From NCBI GenBank assembly GCA_001769655.1, contig MEPC01000001.1, positions 59,311 to 123,310 of the forward strand: 64,000 nt of DNA, in the 5' to 3' direction. This stretch comes from Bacteroidetes bacterium RIFCSPLOWO2_12_FULL_37_12. GTDB lineage: Bacteria; Bacteroidota; Bacteroidia; 2-12-FULL-37-12. Numbering within the stretch: position 1 is the first letter of the stretch; the number at the start of each line of letters is the position of its first letter. Of the stretch, positions 39,772 through 47,532 are shown piece after piece. Both the position numbers and the translations under genes were made by a program. The notes under the pieces are model-generated. The model had not been told where the DNA came from, made no database searches, and worked only from the letters and a program-made list of their open reading frames with translations.

Positions 39772-39927
39772 GTCTAAAAACTACCATTCAAAAACAAAAA
39801 TACACAAAAACCGGATGTAATAGAAGAGATGTACAGAAGGTGGAAAACTTCTTCCAGAGGTAGATTCAGTGCGACAGTGGCTTCATTGAATGTCTATGTA
39901 CGCAACGATATCTTAGTTATTAGGTGC
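39772..39927. repeat. Island repeat, copy A (short form)
   Basis: Shares CTAAAAACTACC, ACACAAAAACCGGATGTAATAG, CAGTGGCTTCATTG and CGCAACGAT...CTTAGTTRTT with copies B and C, but lacks their ~195-bp middle and the AACGTCAGTCCG left end. It ends CTTAGTTATT followed by AGGTGC. Confidence 0.85.
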
Positions 39928-39932
39928 TGTTT

Positions 39933-41252
39933 TTATTCTTTCGTAAATTTAATTTGTCTGCCACCTTGTTTTAGTATCATTGTTTTTTCTGTCGGGTTAA
40001 ATTCAAAAACCGCTCCTGCTTTGTCAAACTTAAATTGGTCTTTTGCTGTTGCTTCAAGTGGAAGTGAAGGTTGCCCTGTTCCTTGTGCAATTAAAGTGTT
40101 GTTGTCTTTTGTTACAATGATTTTTAAAGGAATTTCTTTGGAAGAATAAATTCCTAAATACTTTTCTAATTCTTCCGAAGTTATGTTGTAACTTGAAAAA
40201 TCCGGAATATCAAAAGGTTTGTCATAAATGGCACTTAAAACTGCAATAGAAATGTTGTTGTCATTGTAGTTTGATCCATTTGAAGTAAAAGCGTAAGAAA
40301 TGTTACCGTCAGAGAAATATGAAAATACTGAACTAAAACCGTCAATACCGCCTGTGTGTCCATAACCTATTTTGTTGTAAAACGGAATTTGAAACAAACC
40401 AATTCCATAATGGTCTTTTATGGTTTTCATTATTTCAAGATTTTCCGATTTTAAAAGTTTCCCACCAAATAAAGTATTACTAAACTTTATCAAGTCGGTT
40501 GGTGTAGAAATAATTCCACCTGCACCTAATGGAACTGAAATATCTGTTTCAGATTCAAGTTTCCAGGTTCCGTTAAAACTATACGATTTACATTCATTTT
40601 TACTTGGGTCAATTTTTCCGCCAAAGTACGTGTTCTGCAAACCAATGGGTTTTATAATGTATTCTTGTAGCAATCCAGCATACGGTTTGTTGAATGTTTT
40701 TTCAAGAATGTAGGTTAAAAGCACAAAGTTTGAATTGCTATATTCTGCATTACTGTCAGGCGCAAAATCACTTCCTGCTTTTGCAATAATTGCTAGCATT
40801 TCACCTTCTGTCTTGGATTGTGTGTTCCAAGTCAAATAGTCCTTGTCGTCTGTGAAATTGTGTATTCCACTTCGGTGGCTGAGTAAATGCTTTATTGTTA
40901 TTTTCTTAGAGTTTTTGATTGCCGGAAAATACTTGTCAATAGTTTGGTTTAGGTCTAACTTTTTTTCTTCTACTGCTTTCAAAACCAACACCGAAGTAAA
41001 AGTTTTAGAAATTGAGCCAATTCTATATTTAGAATTTTCAAACGATTTTACACCATTTTCAACGTCTGAAAACCCAACAGATTTTGAATAGATGATTTCT
41101 CCGTCTTTTGAAACTGCCACACTTCCCATAAATTTATTGTTTGTTTCAAGTGTGTTGAAGTAATTATCTAATTTGATTTTGTCAAAGTTTTGAGCAAATC
41201 CGATTTGACTCAAAGACCAGATTAGTAATGTGGTTAAAATTGTCCTTGTCAT
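39933..41252 (-). CDS. Serine hydrolase of the class C beta-lactamase/PBP family
   Basis: 439 residues. Signal peptide ends near QIGFAQN. Active-site motifs: SISKTF (SxxK, near residue 82), YSNSNF (YxN, near 170) and GHTGG (third motif, near 300). The C-terminal ~100 residues form a lipocalin-like extra domain (YLGIYSSKEIPLKIIV). Known: the family includes D-aminopeptidases, esterases and PBP4-like proteins; most are not antibiotic beta-lactamases. It fills the space between repeat copies A and B almost completely, its stop lying 5 bp from the boundary, like a gene cassette. Confidence 0.85.
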   Translation of the reverse strand: MTRTILTTLLIWSLSQIGFAQNFDKIKLDNYFNTLETNNKFMGSVAVSKDGEIIYSKSVGFSDVENGVKSFENSKYRIGSISKTFTSVLVLKAVEEKKLDLNQTIDKYFPAIKNSKKITIKHLLSHRSGIHNFTDDKDYLTWNTQSKTEGEMLAIIAKAGSDFAPDSNAEYSNSNFVLLTYILEKTFNKPYAGLLQEYIIKPIGLQNTYFGGKIDPSKNECKSYSFNGTWKLESETDISVPLGAGGIISTPTDLIKFSNTLFGGKLLKSENLEIMKTIKDHYGIGLFQIPFYNKIGYGHTGGIDGFSSVFSYFSDGNISYAFTSNGSNYNDNNISIAVLSAIYDKPFDIPDFSSYNITSEELEKYLGIYSSKEIPLKIIVTKDNNTLIAQGTGQPSLPLEATAKDQFKFDKAGAVFEFNPTEKTMILKQGGRQIKFTKE

Positions 41253-41290
41253 TTTCGTTGTCTATTAATGTTTGCGGGTTCTGTAAAATA

Positions 41291-41661
41291 GCACCTAACG
41301 TCAGTCCGTCTAAAAACTACCTTTCACCGGCAAAAATACACAAAAACCGGATGTAATAGAAGCGATATAAGGAAGGAAAAAAAAATAGACCGGAATGAAA
41401 ATTAAAAATTTGGAATCAACCTGTGGTGGTATTTTGCTTTTAGGAAAATCAAAAATTCATAAAATAAAAAATAAGTTCTCTAAGAAACATTTGGAACACA
41501 TTTTTATAAATATCGCCAAACCACCTTATTAACGAAATTCCAATAGAGAAAAAAAAATTCACAATCAAGGAGGGGAAAAACTTCATACCGGAGGCGGATT
41601 CAGTGTTACAGTGGCTTCATTGCATGTCATAAGACGCAACGATGTCTTAGTTGTTGGCAGC
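41291..41661. repeat. Island repeat, copy B (371 bp)
   Basis: Begins GCACCT|AACGTCAGTCCGTC and ends CTTAGTTGTT|GGCAGC. Nearly collinear with copy C at 43874-44251. This is the whole noncoding content of the 426-bp gap between the serine hydrolase and the endonuclease. Confidence 0.9.
41395..41532 (+). other. Small ORF inside repeat copy B (45 codons)
   Basis: ATG at 41395, TAA at 41530-41532. Starts MKIKNLESTCGGILLLGKSK. Its N-terminal 20 residues are nearly identical to the ORF in copy C, then the two diverge and end at different points. Opposite strand to the cassette genes. Probably not a gene, but the conservation is worth recording. Confidence 0.25.
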
Positions 41662-41678
41662 TGACCTTCGTTTTCGTT

Positions 41679-42803
41679 TTAATGTCTGTCCGATTCTGCT
41701 GCTCGTCTTAAAGCCAGGAATGCTTCTTTCAACGGTTGTGATACTGAACTTGTCGGTTCGTTGAGAATAAAATCTTGGTAAATGTTTAAGAAACCATTCC
41801 TTACTCTATGAAAAAAATGCAAGTAGTGTCTTATGAAACCAATGCAGTCGAGCACCGCAAACTCAACTCCTGTCTTGTCGTATAGTGATTTGGCATAGTC
41901 CGAAACTTCAACTTCAATAATATCGGTCGTAATGAAAATGTAGTTGTCAATTTTACTTTTGCTGGCCGAAAGTTTTTGCAAAGCGTGTTCAATGTCGTTT
42001 TGAGTAACCCGTTTGTCTTTCATTTCATAGCAAGAAATAATATTGTCGTCATTGATTAGCGTTACTTCAACATCACCGATTGAACCTGTTTGTTTGTCTG
42101 CTGCATTGTGTGCCTGCAACGATAAATATTTTTCTCCAATTTTTTCTTTTACAGTTTCGTAAGCAGATGCAATTATTAGAACAGGAAGTCGGCTTGAATT
42201 TTTACAAGCAAGATGTTGTGTTAAAAGTGTTACGATTTCTTCTGATGAAAGCGGAAGAAAATCTTTCGTCTGTTTTAGCTCTGCGATTAATTGTTTCATT
42301 CTGCCTTCATCTTCTGTCTTGGCGATGAGAAGAAAGCGAATAATTTCTTGCAGAATATTTTTGGAAGTTTCCTTTTCTTTGTGAACAACAGCAAGAATTT
42401 CAAGAGCGTAATCGTATGCTTCTCTTGGTCTGCCGACAAGAGCTAAATCAGTTGTCAATAATCTGTCTATGTTTCTGAAGGCAGGTGTTAAATAAGCGGT
42501 CGTTGGATTACAAGGGAGTTTGTATTTGTGCACAAGTGCTTCAACAAAGTGCTCATCATAAAACCTGCCGGAATAATTATTCTTGCCTTTGATTTCTGTG
42601 TATGGTTTTCTGATGTCAACTTTAGGATTGTCAATTTTTGCTAAAAGACATGACATTAAAAATCTGATTGGAGCTTTGTTAGCGTTGCACCGACAAATAA
42701 ATTCAATCTTACTTCGTAAATCATCCGATTTGATGAATGTTTTGGATTTATTTTTAAGAGCGGAAGAATATAAATTCTCCAAAATATCTTGCTGTTTACT
42801 CAT
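41679..42803 (-). CDS. PD-(D/E)XK restriction endonuclease, SacI-like
   Basis: 374 residues. The nuclease core shows GDVEVTLINDDN with Asp244 and CYEMKDKRV with Glu260 and Lys262, i.e. D-X15-ExK. The helical N-terminal ~200 residues resemble proteins annotated as RE_SacI; I hold this name loosely. The gene overlaps the preceding DNA adenine methyltransferase by 8 bp, which is the main reason to call it a restriction enzyme. No target-recognition site can be predicted. Confidence 0.7.
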   Translation of the reverse strand: MSKQQDILENLYSSALKNKSKTFIKSDDLRSKIEFICRCNANKAPIRFLMSCLLAKIDNPKVDIRKPYTEIKGKNNYSGRFYDEHFVEALVHKYKLPCNPTTAYLTPAFRNIDRLLTTDLALVGRPREAYDYALEILAVVHKEKETSKNILQEIIRFLLIAKTEDEGRMKQLIAELKQTKDFLPLSSEEIVTLLTQHLACKNSSRLPVLIIASAYETVKEKIGEKYLSLQAHNAADKQTGSIGDVEVTLINDDNIISCYEMKDKRVTQNDIEHALQKLSASKSKIDNYIFITTDIIEVEVSDYAKSLYDKTGVEFAVLDCIGFIRHYLHFFHRVRNGFLNIYQDFILNEPTSSVSQPLKEAFLALRRAAESDRH

Positions 42804-43707
42804 TACTTAAAAGGGAATATATTTTAGAACGTTTAGATTGTTTACTCAAATCGTAATTTACCCAAAGTACTTCTTGTCGTTTATCTTTGGTTGAATGAAT
42901 TGTTTTTTCTGGGCTATAAATTTTCTTCCACTTTTTGCTTGAGTAAAGTTTATTCATTAATTCGCAATCATAGTTTGAAAGAGCTACCATTCCTTCTGCT
43001 GCATTAAGCACTTCGGCTAATTCAATGTGCATCTGGTTATCCATTTCAAAGCCATATGCTTTTGAATCTCCTCTTGTTTCGTGTATGTATGGCGGGTCAC
43101 AATAAAAGAAGGTTTCTTTGCCATCGTAAAGTTTTACAATATTGGTTGCTGGTCGGTTTTCAATTTGAACTCTTAAAAATCTTTCGGCAATAAAATCAAG
43201 TTGTTCTACCCCTCCGAGCCAACGGCTCACAACTCCGCTCATTCCAGAACGGCTTGTGTTTTTACAATTTGCCCAACGTCCAATTGATGCTGTCTGTGCA
43301 AGTCCTGTTCTTACTTGTCTTGCACGAACATAAAAGCGTCTGGCTCTTTCAACATTTGTTAAATCCGGGTCTAATTCACAAGCAAGAGCAAATTCTTCGC
43401 GGGAAAAGGGGGTCAATGCAATCAGTTCAATCAGTTCATCTTTATTTGCTCTCAAAACGCTGAAAAAATTTACTACTTCACCGTCAATATCATTATATGT
43501 TTCGATTGACGAAGGGTCACGGTTCATTAAAACTGCTCCTGAACCTGCAAAAGGTTCGCAATAATGTAAACAGTCTGGGAGCAAGGGTAACAACCAGTCA
43601 AGGTGAGAGAACTTGCCACCGTACCAACCAAAAGCTATTAACTTTTTTGGTCGTGATAAATTAAGAAGCGGAGCAGAGGTTCTTTTATTTTTTATGGCGG
43701 TTTCCAA
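42796..43707 (-). CDS. D12-class (Dam-like) N6-adenine DNA methyltransferase
   Basis: 303 residues. The N-terminal FGWYGGKFSHLDWLLPLLP, motif I EPFAGSGAVL (residues 51-60) and the catalytic DPPY at 204-207 in FFYCDPPYIHET match D12 methyltransferases. Known: methylates adenine N6 in a specific site. It precedes the endonuclease gene with an 8-bp overlap, forming a type II restriction-modification pair transcribed together. The pair sits between repeat copies B and C. Confidence 0.85.
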   Translation of the reverse strand: METAIKNKRTSAPLLNLSRPKKLIAFGWYGGKFSHLDWLLPLLPDCLHYCEPFAGSGAVLMNRDPSSIETYNDIDGEVVNFFSVLRANKDELIELIALTPFSREEFALACELDPDLTNVERARRFYVRARQVRTGLAQTASIGRWANCKNTSRSGMSGVVSRWLGGVEQLDFIAERFLRVQIENRPATNIVKLYDGKETFFYCDPPYIHETRGDSKAYGFEMDNQMHIELAEVLNAAEGMVALSNYDCELMNKLYSSKKWKKIYSPEKTIHSTKDKRQEVLWVNYDLSKQSKRSKIYSLLSNE

Positions 43708-43873
43708 AAGTCAATATTTTTAAAGTTTGGTTCAAATTTACGATTTTTATTTTTATCAGCTTTGTCTGTCCATTTGTCTACAAATTTATTGTAAACCTAA
43801 TTCAGGACGAGACACTCCACCTTTTATTACTATGAGATTGTCAATTGTCACGGTGTTATCGGTCTTTTAAAAT

Positions 43874-44251
43874 GGCACATAACGTCAGTCCGTCTAAAAA
43901 CTACCTTTCACCAGCAAAAATACACAAAAAACCTGATGTAATAGAAGCGATATACGGAAGGGAAAAAAAATATACCGGAATGAAAATTAAAAATTTGGAA
44001 TCAACCTGTGGTAGTATTTTGATTTTAGGGAAGTCAAAAATCCAGAAAATAAAAAAACAAGTTCTCTCAGGAATTTTTTCCAACATTTTTTTATAAATAT
44101 CGCCACACTACCTTTTTTTTAACGAAATCTCTATTGAGAAAAAAAATCAACAATCAAAGGGAAAAAAAACTTCAATCCAGAGGCGGTTTCAGAGCAACTG
44201 TGGGTTCATTGCTTGTCCTATGGATGCAACGAAGCCTTAGTTGTTACCTGC
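43874..44251. repeat. Island repeat, copy C (378 bp)
   Basis: Begins GGCACAT|AACGTCAGTCCGTC and ends CTTAGTTGTT|ACCTGC. Collinear with copy B. The remaining parts of the 795-bp gap (43708-44502) hold only AT-rich sequence and the hairpin at 44421-44487. Confidence 0.9.
43980..44096 (+). other. Small ORF inside repeat copy C (38 codons)
   Basis: Begins MKIKNLESTCGSILILGKSK, matching the ORF in copy B. A longer open frame from 43845 includes repeat sequence and is not favoured. Confidence 0.25.
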
Positions 44252-44420
44252 AAGTGCTTCAGTCTGTCCGAAGTGCTGCCGTGTCAAGTTGCGATAAATA
44301 TTTTTCAACGCTGTCCACCATTTAATGCTCGTCTGTGTCAAGTTAGCACTGTGCGGTTGCGAAGTTTTATTTTTTGAAGCAAGGGAAATTTTTTGTTTTT
44401 TAATTTTTCTTGTCGGGGAG

Positions 44421-44487
44421 AAAAAATACTCTCTTGCAAGTTTTGGTTTAAGCGTTGGTTTGTGCGACTTGCAAGAGTGTATTTTTT
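44421..44487. terminator. 21-bp-stem hairpin at the end of the radical SAM operon
   Basis: Arms 44421-44441 and 44467-44487 are reverse complements with one mismatch (AAAAAATACTCTCTTGCAAG). A-run before and T-run after make it a likely bidirectional terminator, 15 bp past the operon's last stop codon. The loop carries TTTAAGCGTTGG. Confidence 0.7.
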
Positions 44488-44502
44488 GTGTGAGGGCTTA
44501 CT

Positions 44503-45348
44503 TCAATTCTTATGATAAATTACCTCACTTAATCGAAGATTCAATCCATATTTTTTAATCATCTCTTTGCAGAATTCATCAAGTTGTAAACGATGTTCTT
44601 TTGTTGTTGCTTGTTGATAAACATTTTTGATTTCCTGATTTTCCTCTGCAAGTTGACTGGTCATTCGTTTCAAAATGTATTTACCTAGATTTATATGTTC
44701 AATGAAAATGGAATCTACTTTGATGTCGGCTAAGGATTGAAAGATTGATTCAAACTCATACAGTTTTTTAATGTAGTGTGGGAAAATTGGTCCAACGAAA
44801 GCATAAGTTTTAATTCCATTTTCTTTGAGTGTCTTCAATGCTTCAAGTCTTTGAGAAATACGGGGAGCTTTTATTTCTGCCCACTTTGAAACTTTGTCCT
44901 CTGTTGATGTAATTGTCATTCCAACTTCTGCGTTGGGAATTCGTTTTAGAATTTCAATGTCCCGGAGAACCATTGGTGATTTTGTCAATATCCCAACTTG
45001 TCCTTTGTATTGCACTTGTGCAATAATCTCTAATATTCCTTGCGTTAATTTGTATTTCGCTTCCGCACCTTGATATGGATCAGTTACTGAACTCAGCAAA
45101 AAGCTGGGATTGTCTTTGGATTTCAAAAATGTGTTAATCTCATTTTTGAAAAGCTCGATTGAGTTTATTTTGACATAAACATAATTTCCCCAATTTTCAA
45201 TTGTTTGATTTACGAACCTGCCCATGAAACTTGCGTAACAATAAATACAAGCGAATGCACAACCGGTATATGGATTAATTACATAATCCGCACTAGGTAA
45301 TTTTGATTTTACGATTATGTTTTTAGCATTTATTTCTTTTACTTCCAT
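44503..45348 (-). CDS. Radical SAM enzyme of the SplB (COG1533) group
   Basis: 281 residues. INPYTGCAFACIYCYASFMGR holds the 4Fe-4S ligands Cys30, Cys34 and Cys37 (CxxxCxxC). SSVTDPYQGAEAKYKLTQG and VGILTKSPMVLRDIEIL follow, as in the Rv2578c/spore-photoproduct-lyase-like group. No SPASM or B12 domain. Known: the superfamily makes the 5'-deoxyadenosyl radical; few members of this subgroup have known substrates. Last gene of the five-gene operon, 11 bp after the membrane protein. Cytoplasmic. Inferred: modifies the operon's product or a nucleic acid. Confidence 0.8.
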   Translation of the reverse strand: MEVKEINAKNIIVKSKLPSADYVINPYTGCAFACIYCYASFMGRFVNQTIENWGNYVYVKINSIELFKNEINTFLKSKDNPSFLLSSVTDPYQGAEAKYKLTQGILEIIAQVQYKGQVGILTKSPMVLRDIEILKRIPNAEVGMTITSTEDKVSKWAEIKAPRISQRLEALKTLKENGIKTYAFVGPIFPHYIKKLYEFESIFQSLADIKVDSIFIEHINLGKYILKRMTSQLAEENQEIKNVYQQATTKEHRLQLDEFCKEMIKKYGLNLRLSEVIYHKN

Positions 45349-45359
45349 GATATTGTTTT

Positions 45360-46379
45360 TTATGAATAAATTTTATGATTATCAAAAAACGAAATTACAG
45401 CAATAATCAATGCTGCAATGAATGAAATAATTAAAGTAAGTTGAACCGAATCGGTGAAATAAACAATTGTCCCTGCGAATATACAACCTACTACATGTCC
45501 CCAATCTTCAAAGAACGATAAATGTTCTTTTTCTTTACAATGACGAAGCATGTAGATAGTTCCACCACCTAAACCTGTTAGAAACCATAAAAAAAGAATT
45601 ATGGTGTTTGTAGGGTTAAGCAACATCAAAAGAACTGTAATACCTGAAAGCAAATGTCCATAACCGATTGAAGTAATGTTGAATGATTTGTTTTCTTTTC
45701 TGTATTTCTTTTCCATAAAGTAATAGGCAATCCAACCCAAAATGAATAGAACAGAAAAATAACCCGATGGAATATTTTTTATCAATGCCCAAAATGTATA
45801 ACAAAATAGGAAGTAGTGAAGGTGGTGAAAGAATTGAATCCAATTCATAGGGTTCCGTACATTTGGTTTAAATTCAGTCCTTACGATTGTAACTTTTTCA
45901 TCATTTACTTGAAACTGAAAGTAAACATAAAATAACGGAACAAGAAGGAACGCTGCAAGCAAAATTAGTTTGTATTGGCTCATCATAACAATAGCCGAAC
46001 CCATGCCTATGGCTTTAGAAAAAAACTTAGTGGTAATACTTACGGGATTGTTTTTTTTGATGTTGTCTTTAAGTTGGATGATAAAGGAAGCGGTAATAAC
46101 AATGCCGACTGAAAGAATAAAAACGTCAGAAGAATAAAAACCATAGAGAAGTAAAATAGCACCGATAAGAATCAATATTCCTGAAAACATTTTCTTCCAA
46201 CTCATGAAAGGGATGTTTGCACTTATCAAATAACCAACATGGAAAAGTGCCATTAGAATTGGAATTTGGTATAGTGGTATTCCTTGCATGTATCCCCAAA
46301 CCAATATGGAAAGTTCCAGACATTTCGCAAGATAATTTGTAATAAGTGTATTATATCGCATAAGTTTCATACTAATCAT
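45360..46379 (-). CDS. Polytopic membrane protein, probable transporter
   Basis: 339 residues with about 10 hydrophobic segments spread over the whole length and short polar loops. Loops carry basic residues (KKMFSG, YRKENKS), consistent with positive-inside orientation. I do not recognise a signature; the overall plan is that of a small MFS or MFS-like carrier lacking two helices. Its start overlaps the end of the phosphorylase gene by 8 bp, so the two are translationally coupled. Inferred: exporter or importer for the product of the neighbouring enzymes. Confidence 0.65.
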   Translation of the reverse strand: MISMKLMRYNTLITNYLAKCLELSILVWGYMQGIPLYQIPILMALFHVGYLISANIPFMSWKKMFSGILILIGAILLLYGFYSSDVFILSVGIVITASFIIQLKDNIKKNNPVSITTKFFSKAIGMGSAIVMMSQYKLILLAAFLLVPLFYVYFQFQVNDEKVTIVRTEFKPNVRNPMNWIQFFHHLHYFLFCYTFWALIKNIPSGYFSVLFILGWIAYYFMEKKYRKENKSFNITSIGYGHLLSGITVLLMLLNPTNTIILFLWFLTGLGGGTIYMLRHCKEKEHLSFFEDWGHVVGCIFAGTIVYFTDSVQLTLIISFIAALIIAVISFFDNHKIYS

Positions 46380-47499
46380 TGATAAATGTTTTTAAACTAT
46401 CTTTTAAAATTGATGCCATACGCTCTCGAACAATCTTGACAGATAAATCAGAATAGTCATGTTCCGCTATACTTTTTTTTGCATGAGGGCGGTCGGTTAT
46501 ATACAACATCAATCCTACTTTACATGAGTCTTGCAACCAATTTTCACATCCGTTTTGGAAATACCCTGCTTCAACATCAATAGTTTCGCAACCAATTTTT
46601 TTAAGTTCAGCAACAAATGAAATCGTTTCAATCAAAGGTGTAATTACACTGGTGTGCAAACAGGAAAATTTAACATCCCTTCCTTCTAATTCTCTAAACC
46701 TATTAAAAAACTTGTTTGTTTTGATTCTTCCATCCGTGCCTATGATTGTATTTGGCACAACGATGTCACCAATTTTTATGTCGTCTGTAAGTGTGCCAGC
46801 ACTACCAACGAAAACAATTGCTTTTATTTTTTTTTTAGATAAGCATCTGACTATTGGTTCACAAAGGTCACCATAAGGGAAAGTGGTTAAGACAATAGAC
46901 TTCCCTTTGTAAGTATATTCACCAAAAGAGATAATATTGCCGGGAATAAATTTATTTAGAATAAACTCTTTACCAAGCATTTTTCCTATTGCTACTTGTC
47001 CACCAACGACAACTAATTCGGTATTTACTGGAAATTGATTAATATCATTTTCAATTATTTTTTCATAATCAGGTTTATGGTCTAATAATTTTAGTTGATT
47101 TTGATCGAATCCAATTAACCTGAGCATAAGAATAATCTTGTATAGACGGTTAATCCCCAAAATGCCTCTGAATTCTATAGTTTGTTCATCATTAAAGCGG
47201 TGACCAGATATAACGAGGCAATAATCTCTTTGATGAGAACTACCATAAAGATCAATTAAAGATTCTATGGTGTTTTTGTTATGGTTTTCAAGAAAACTGG
47301 TGGTATTGAATAATTCATGATGAATTTGAATCTTTTTAGAAGATTCGACAAATTCAATAATTCCCTTATTTGGAAATTTTATTGGTAAGTTTCGAGAGAT
47401 GTATAACTCAATATTGAAAGGGGCTCCGTCATTCTCCATTTGAACTACATTTTCTTCAACGGCTGATAATAGATTTCTTATGTTTAGATCAATTCTCAT
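46372..47499 (-). CDS. Nucleoside-phosphorylase/nucleosidase-fold protein with extra N-terminal domain
   Basis: 375 residues. The C-terminal ~215 residues show the PNP/UDP phosphorylase pattern: ELVVVGGQVAIGKMLG, VFVGSAGTLTDDIKIGDIVVPN (the GxAG/GD loop) and ETIDVEAGYFQNG (the ribose-binding DVEA). The N-terminal ~145 residues are not part of the usual fold and match nothing I know. Known: the fold cleaves the N-glycosidic bond of nucleosides, methylthioadenosine or 5'-deoxyadenosine. Inferred: may remove 5'-deoxyadenosine made by the two radical SAM enzymes, or act on a nucleoside substrate. Confidence 0.75.
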   Translation of the reverse strand: MRIDLNIRNLLSAVEENVVQMENDGAPFNIELYISRNLPIKFPNKGIIEFVESSKKIQIHHELFNTTSFLENHNKNTIESLIDLYGSSHQRDYCLVISGHRFNDEQTIEFRGILGINRLYKIILMLRLIGFDQNQLKLLDHKPDYEKIIENDINQFPVNTELVVVGGQVAIGKMLGKEFILNKFIPGNIISFGEYTYKGKSIVLTTFPYGDLCEPIVRCLSKKKIKAIVFVGSAGTLTDDIKIGDIVVPNTIIGTDGRIKTNKFFNRFRELEGRDVKFSCLHTSVITPLIETISFVAELKKIGCETIDVEAGYFQNGCENWLQDSCKVGLMLYITDRPHAKKSIAEHDYSDLSVKIVRERMASILKDSLKTFIND

Positions 47500-47532
47500 A
47501 AGTAATAACTTAAAATATCATTTCTTTTTTGT

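Noticed and set aside
39933-41252. Antibiotic-resistance beta-lactamase
   Set aside because: The motifs fit the wider serine hydrolase/PBP family and the extra C-terminal domain is not that of class C beta-lactamases; resistance cannot be claimed.
43845-43979. Upstream extension of the small ORF in repeat copy C
   Set aside because: Consists of cassette-end and repeat sequence and is not shared by copy B.
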